A stretch of 64,000 bases of DNA from Pseudobdellovibrionaceae bacterium (lineage in GTDB: Bacteria > Bdellovibrionota > Bdellovibrionia > Bdellovibrionales > Bdellovibrionaceae): positions 186,001-250,000 of the forward strand of contig CANFQX010000002.1 in assembly GCA_947449255.1 (NCBI GenBank), read 5' to 3'. The notes beneath the pieces are model-generated. The model made no database searches and had not been told where the DNA came from. It saw only the letters and a list, made by a program, of their open reading frames with translations. How positions within the stretch are numbered: position 1 is the stretch's first letter; the number at the start of each line of letters is the position of its first letter. The translations under genes and the position numbers were made by a program. This document shows positions 60,196-64,000 of the stretch, in pieces.

Positions 60196-61802
60196 GAATA
60201 GCATTAGCACAAATCAATCCAATATTAGCAGATTTTAAGTTTAATAAAGAAAAAATTCTTCAATTTATTAATCAAGCGCAACAGCGTAAGTGTGAATTAG
60301 TTATTTTCCCAGAGTGCACACTTTTTGGATATCACCCCTTTGATTTGCTTGAACGATCAGAGCTTGTAAAAAAACAAGAAGCAGAATTTAAAGATTTAGT
60401 AAAAAATATACCTAAAGGCATCGGCGTTGTTATTGGTCTTATAACACGCAATCCTGAAAAAAAGGGTCGACCTTATTTTAATTCAGCCGCTTTCTTAGTT
60501 AAAGGACAAAAACCCCAATTTTTTAATAAGCAACTTTTGCCAACGGGTGATGTCTTTGATGAGGCTCGTTTTATTGAGCCAGGCAGTCTTTCAAAAAATT
60601 ATTTTCAGTGGAAAAACAAAAAGTTTTTTCTCACTATTTGTGAGGACATCTGGGCGTGGCCGGATTCTAAAGGTCAGTCTGCTTACAAATTAAATCCCAT
60701 ATTAAAAGTACCAAAAAAGAAAATTGATATGGTGATAAATTTAAGTGCTTCCCCATATTATGTTGGGAAAATGAAGAAGCGTGAATATGTTGCAGCAAAG
60801 ACTGCGGCTTATTTTAATGCCCCTCTAATGTACGCCAATTTAGTTGGAGCCCAGGACGAAATTATTTTTGATGGGGCAAGTTTTGTTATGGATAAAAAAG
60901 GCAAAAAAATTCTATCTTGTTTGCCCTTTGAAGAAGAAATCAACGTCATTGAATTAGATACACTAGAGGTTTGGCATAAACCCGCAAAACTTTCAATTGT
61001 TGATGAACTCAGAAGAGCATTGGTTTTAGGAATTCGCGACTTTTGTGAAAAAACGGGACTGAAGAAGCTTCATTTGGGTCTGAGTGGTGGAATTGATTCA
61101 GCCCTCGTGGCGGCACTGGCTGTTGATGCTTTAGGTCCATCGAATGTTGTTGGTATTGCATTGCCGGGGCCATTTAGTTCTCCAGAGAGTTTAAACCTTG
61201 CTAAGGAATTGGCGCAAAATTTGGGAATTACAATTAAAACCATCGAAATTGAAGGTATGTATCAAGCGGTATTAACGTCTTTGAATAAAGGGATTTCCTT
61301 GGAAGGATTCAGCGTAGTCCATGAGAATATTCAGGCCCGCTTGCGTGGTCTTACCTTGATGGCCTTTTCAAATTTACAAAATAGCATGCTGTTAACAACT
61401 GGAAATAAGAGCGAATACGCAACTGGCTATTCCACGCTGTATGGTGATATGTGTGGAGGTCTCGCTCCCATTGGTGATTTAACAAAAGCCCAGGTCTATG
61501 AGTTGTCTAATTTTTATAATAAACAAGGGGAAGTGATTCCCAAACAGATTATAGAAAGAGCACCAACGGCTGAACTTCGTCCAAATCAGAAAGATCAAGA
61601 TTCACTTCCACCCTATAAGGATCTAGATAAATCAGTGGCATCCATTGTAGAAAAGGCAGCGCCTGCAAAGACGTCCACTGATAAATGGCTTTTGCCAATT
61701 TTAATGAGAACAGAATTTAAACGATGGCAGGCACCACCTATTTTGAAAGTTTCAGGGCATTCTTTTGGGCGAGGACGTCGATATCCTATTGCCCACAAAT
61801 AA
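60192..61802 (+). CDS. nadE: Glutamine-dependent NAD synthetase
   Basis: NadE converts nicotinate adenine dinucleotide to NAD with glutamine as the amide donor. The 536-residue product has a nitrilase-type glutaminase domain (1-260: FPECTLFGYHPFD with its Glu, NKQLLPTGDVFDEARF with its Lys, TICEDIWAW with Cys150). An NAD-synthetase domain follows, with HLGLSGGIDSALVAAL near residue 298 and NKSEYATGYSTLYGDMCGG. The 4-bp overlap with the gene before it suggests coupling. With the nadD fusion 8 kb away it completes de novo and salvage NAD synthesis. Confidence 0.97.
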   Translation: MRIALAQINPILADFKFNKEKILQFINQAQQRKCELVIFPECTLFGYHPFDLLERSELVKKQEAEFKDLVKNIPKGIGVVIGLITRNPEKKGRPYFNSAAFLVKGQKPQFFNKQLLPTGDVFDEARFIEPGSLSKNYFQWKNKKFFLTICEDIWAWPDSKGQSAYKLNPILKVPKKKIDMVINLSASPYYVGKMKKREYVAAKTAAYFNAPLMYANLVGAQDEIIFDGASFVMDKKGKKILSCLPFEEEINVIELDTLEVWHKPAKLSIVDELRRALVLGIRDFCEKTGLKKLHLGLSGGIDSALVAALAVDALGPSNVVGIALPGPFSSPESLNLAKELAQNLGITIKTIEIEGMYQAVLTSLNKGISLEGFSVVHENIQARLRGLTLMAFSNLQNSMLLTTGNKSEYATGYSTLYGDMCGGLAPIGDLTKAQVYELSNFYNKQGEVIPKQIIERAPTAELRPNQKDQDSLPPYKDLDKSVASIVEKAAPAKTSTDKWLLPILMRTEFKRWQAPPILKVSGHSFGRGRRYPIAHK

Positions 61803-61803
61803 T

Positions 61804-62421
61804 TTAAAAGCCGCTGAATAAGTCCATTTGTTTTGGTTGTCTGACTATCTGTGGGAATCGCAATTCTGCTTTCCCTGTTAGGGCAATCAAGTTCAAAACT
61901 TGTGGGGGTTGACCACCAATGGATATTCGTTTGATCATTTGATAGAACATATGACCAAGATAAGTGGCGTCAGCCTCAGCGCGATGAAACTCAGTGGTCG
62001 GGATTTTTAGAAATTGAACTAAAGTTCCCAATTTATAATTTGGTAAGCCGGGAAATACTTTACGAGCGATTGGAAGTGAATCTATCACTAATCCTCGAGG
62101 AGCTTTAGACTCATGCTTCTTTATGTCTGATGTTAAGAATTGAGCATCAAAGGGCGCATTATGAGCCACCATCAATTCATCGCCACAAAATTCTGCGAAA
62201 GAGTCCAGAAGCACATCTATTGTTGGAGCTCCCTTAACCATATAATCATAGATTTTATTAACATTTGATGCCCCCGGTGGAATGGGGCGCAGCGGGTCTA
62301 CGAAAGTTGAATACACCGCCTCTGGTTCCCCGTTAATGAAGCGAACAGCTCCAATTTCAATAATTTGGTCAACACCAGGTACAGTACCAGTCGTTTCGAA
62401 GTCAAAAGCTATGAATCTCAT
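61804..62421 (-). CDS. DnaQ-family 3'-5' exonuclease with clamp-binding tail
   Basis: A 205-residue DEDDh exonuclease. Asp7 and Glu9 (AFDFETTG), the AHNAPFDAQFL aspartate and the HRAEADA His-Asp pair are all present. It lacks the polymerase part. The last residues PKQMDLFSGF contain Gln198-Phe202 as QMDLF, a good match to the beta-clamp-binding pentapeptide QL(S/D)LF. This fits a proofreading or repair nuclease tethered to the replication clamp. It lies tail-to-tail with nadE, and the ferredoxin gene begins 70 bp upstream on the other strand. Confidence 0.9.
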   Translation of the reverse strand: MRFIAFDFETTGTVPGVDQIIEIGAVRFINGEPEAVYSTFVDPLRPIPPGASNVNKIYDYMVKGAPTIDVLLDSFAEFCGDELMVAHNAPFDAQFLTSDIKKHESKAPRGLVIDSLPIARKVFPGLPNYKLGTLVQFLKIPTTEFHRAEADATYLGHMFYQMIKRISIGGQPPQVLNLIALTGKAELRFPQIVRQPKQMDLFSGF

Positions 62422-62490
62422 GGAATCATTGATACAAAATGGAGAGGTTGGTTACAACAAAAGACTGACTTAATTAAGGAGTTCTTCAAG

Positions 62491-62805
62491 ATGAGACCTA
62501 AATCTTCGATATCCATAACTTTTTTGCCCAAGAATGAAATTGTTGTTGTGAGTCAAGAAGGCGTGAACATTTTAGATATAGCTTTGAAGGCTGGTATTGA
62601 GGTTTCAAATTCTTGCGGTGGTAACGGCACCTGTGGAACTTGCCTTGTTCGTGTCCATCAGGGAGGTCAAAATCTGCCACCCAGGAACGAAATTGAAATG
62701 GAAATGGCACTAGAGCGAGGTTTTAGTCCAAATGAACGGCTATGCTGTCAACTGGAACCTGTTGATGGTTTAGTCCTGGAGTTGCCCTTTGAGATGTTGA
62801 AATAA
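62491..62805 (+). CDS. 2Fe-2S ferredoxin
   Basis: A 104-residue adrenodoxin- or plant-type ferredoxin. Cys42, Cys48 and Cys51 (SCGGNGTCGTC) with Cys85 or Cys86 (ERLCCQ) bind the 2Fe-2S cluster. The start ATG 62491 has AAGGAG nine bases upstream; a longer frame from 62365 adds only sequence antisense to the exonuclease gene. It is short and has no signal. Its redox partners are not nearby; no hydroxylase or reductase is encoded next to it. Confidence 0.9.
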   Translation: MRPKSSISITFLPKNEIVVVSQEGVNILDIALKAGIEVSNSCGGNGTCGTCLVRVHQGGQNLPPRNEIEMEMALERGFSPNERLCCQLEPVDGLVLELPFEMLK

Positions 62806-62815
62806 TCAATTTAAA

Positions 62816-64000
62816 TCAATGAGCCAGATATTGATCGCCTACAAAGAAGGCATTCGTGTAGATCCACGTGAACCATTTTTTCGCATCAGGAAGTGGAAGC
62901 ATGGGGCTGACTCGAACTTGGACTCTATAGGCTCCGGGCTGAGTCACGGCATAGTTCGCTTCAGTTGAGTTTGTTTTTGCGACAACCTCACCATTTCTTA
63001 GAATAATAATTTCAAAAAAATCTCTAGGCTTTGAGGGCAACTTCACTTTGAGAGTTAAATTTTTACTTAATTTAACTTGAGCTCCCATTAAATGTGATTT
63101 GTTTTCGTCATCAAGGGTTGCAACAAAACCCTTAGGATCCCCAAGCAGATCTAATGACAAATAGAAGTTTCCATTTTTTAAGGCATTAAATATTTTAACT
63201 CTATCACTATTGAAACTTCCCGTGAGTTCAGACTTTAATAAGACATGATTGGTCATGACTTCAAAAGTCCTTTTATAACTTGGAAATCGAATCAGGTAAT
63301 TCGCAAGTGGTATTGCTCTCGCAGAAGCCTCGGTACCAGCAAAGGCAATAATTTTTCTTTGAGCACTTAGTTTATCTAAAAGCGCGATTTCCTCAGTGGG
63401 TTCTGTGTAAAGTCTTAGTAGTGCTAATTTTGGATTGAATAAATAAATCAATGAACTCCAAATAACAGAAAGCTTAGAATCAATCCATGCTCGGTTTGAG
63501 AGGCTCTTTTGATTCCAAAGTTCAAAGCCGTCAAGTCCGGAAGGAATTTCACCACTCCAATTGAAGCCAGTTTTAAAGGGATGTGAAAGGATTGTAAGGG
63601 TATCCTTTTTGGCGCCAGTTTTTTGAGACAGCAAGTCAGAGAGTCGAACCTGTGCTTCGCCCAAACTACTTCCTATCGTTTCTTGATTCAGCGAATAGTA
63701 AATTAATCTAGAATCTAAATAGCTGTATTTTCCAGATGAAAGCACAAGGAGGTTTCCACGATAGGACTCTGAAGTGGTTTGTTTATTGAATATATTAACA
63801 TCAGTGAACATCAAAAAATCAAGATTTGCCAATTTAGCTGAGGCGATTACAAAATTAGCTGAGGCTGAACCAAAGCTGAGTTCAGTATGAACATTAATAA
63901 CACCTTTATAGTCGTAGTAATGACTTGAATGCGCTGTCGAAATCTGTCGCGGTATTGTACTCACCTCATATTGGTTAATATAAAATCCATAAAGAAAGTA
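62816..64000 (-). CDS. PHP-like phosphoesterase-related protein, cut by window edge
   Basis: At least 394 residues; the frame stays open to the right edge, so the N-terminus lies outside. A GTG at 63962-63964 could be read as a start, but the preceding open codons (YFLYGFYINQYE) look like the end of a membrane helix. Residues near VINVHTELSFGS, LDFLMFTDVN and LSHPFKTGFNW follow the PHP fold. The family's HxH is NVH here and its TDH is TDV, so the metal site is incomplete. The last 100 residues are beta-rich (LTLKVKLPSKPRDFFEIIIL). It may be a non-catalytic relative. It converges on the ferredoxin gene. Confidence 0.75.
   Translation of the reverse strand, partial: YFLYGFYINQYEVSTIPRQISTAHSSHYYDYKGVINVHTELSFGSASANFVIASAKLANLDFLMFTDVNIFNKQTTSESYRGNLLVLSSGKYSYLDSRLIYYSLNQETIGSSLGEAQVRLSDLLSQKTGAKKDTLTILSHPFKTGFNWSGEIPSGLDGFELWNQKSLSNRAWIDSKLSVIWSSLIYLFNPKLALLRLYTEPTEEIALLDKLSAQRKIIAFAGTEASARAIPLANYLIRFPSYKRTFEVMTNHVLLKSELTGSFNSDRVKIFNALKNGNFYLSLDLLGDPKGFVATLDDENKSHLMGAQVKLSKNLTLKVKLPSKPRDFFEIIILRNGEVVAKTNSTEANYAVTQPGAYRVQVRVSPMLPLPDAKKWFTWIYTNAFFVGDQYLAH

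Noticed and set aside
1-64000. Search by eye for insertion sequences, transposases, integrases, prophage genes, rRNA and CRISPR arrays
   Set aside because: None was found; no transposase, recombinase or phage structural motif is among the protein products.

Overview
The window looks like a chromosomal segment of a Bdellovibrio-type bacterium (phylum Bdellovibrionota, possibly Pseudobdellovibrionaceae). This is inferred from protein style (many secreted hydrolases, CheX/STAS and DksA/TraR-like proteins, PilT, a Flp-pilin-like protein, prey-type nucleoside salvage) and from an AT-leaning composition with Gram-negative envelope genes (LolA, Tat, outer-membrane barrel). No rRNA, complete tRNA, CRISPR, insertion sequence or prophage is visible. 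Most of the window is ordinary core genome. The accessory-looking stretches are about 13.8-15.5 kb, 19-27.7 kb, 42.5-43.8 kb, 53.9-54.8 kb and 57.6-59.8 kb.

Layout. 1-5 kb: the 5' part of a secreted family-3 glycosidase, a small barrel protein and mfd. 5.1-12.6 kb: an operon for the membrane arm of complex I (nuoA-H-J-K-L-M-N), with none of the peripheral-arm genes. 12.6-15.5 kb: a patatin-like lipase, then a 420-bp control region with a long inverted repeat and four DnaA-box-like nonamers spaced exactly 22 bp apart, then a helix-turn-helix/coiled-coil protein and a secreted HExxH peptidase. 15.5-19 kb: lon and two DksA/TraR-family genes, one without the zinc cysteines. 19-27.7 kb: two very large secreted proteins of unknown function around a CheX-like/STAS-CheX group in which one CheX-like gene is split by a frame change. 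27.7-32.2 kb: the minus-strand operon hemW, grpE, a zinc-less dnaJ, and an LpoA-like lipoprotein. 32.2-36.4 kb: an M16 peptidase and an MltD-like lytic transglycosylase. 36.7-38.6 kb: a conserved unknown, tatB and tatC. 38.7-42.3 kb: a three-subunit acyl-CoA (probably propionyl-CoA) carboxylase. 42.5-43.8 kb: a subtilisin-like lipoprotein. 44.1-47 kb: deoC-deoA-punA nucleoside salvage. 47-49.8 kb: pilT and rng, divergent. 50.4-53.9 kb: rplU (with a histone-H1-like lysine tail), rpmA, obgE, a nadD-rsfS fusion and rlmH. 53.9-64 kb: a predicted secreted protein-glutamine deamidase, comF, lolA, rimO, a TPR protein, a Flp-pilin-like protein, a DUF2203-like gene, nadE, a DnaQ-like exonuclease ending in a clamp-binding motif, a 2Fe-2S ferredoxin and a PHP-like protein cut by the window edge.

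How the genes work together. The nuo genes supply the proton-pumping half of complex I. The rplU-rpmA-obgE-nadD/rsfS-rlmH series links 50S ribosome assembly, ribosome silencing and NAD synthesis, and nadE further on completes NAD synthesis. deoC/deoA/punA break nucleosides down to bases and central metabolites, which fits a life on host nucleic acid. The many lipoprotein and secreted peptidases, the lytic transglycosylase and the GH3 enzyme fit an organism that remodels its own or another cell's wall. The least explained material is the DnaA-box array at 14.0 kb and the paired large secreted proteins at 19-28 kb.
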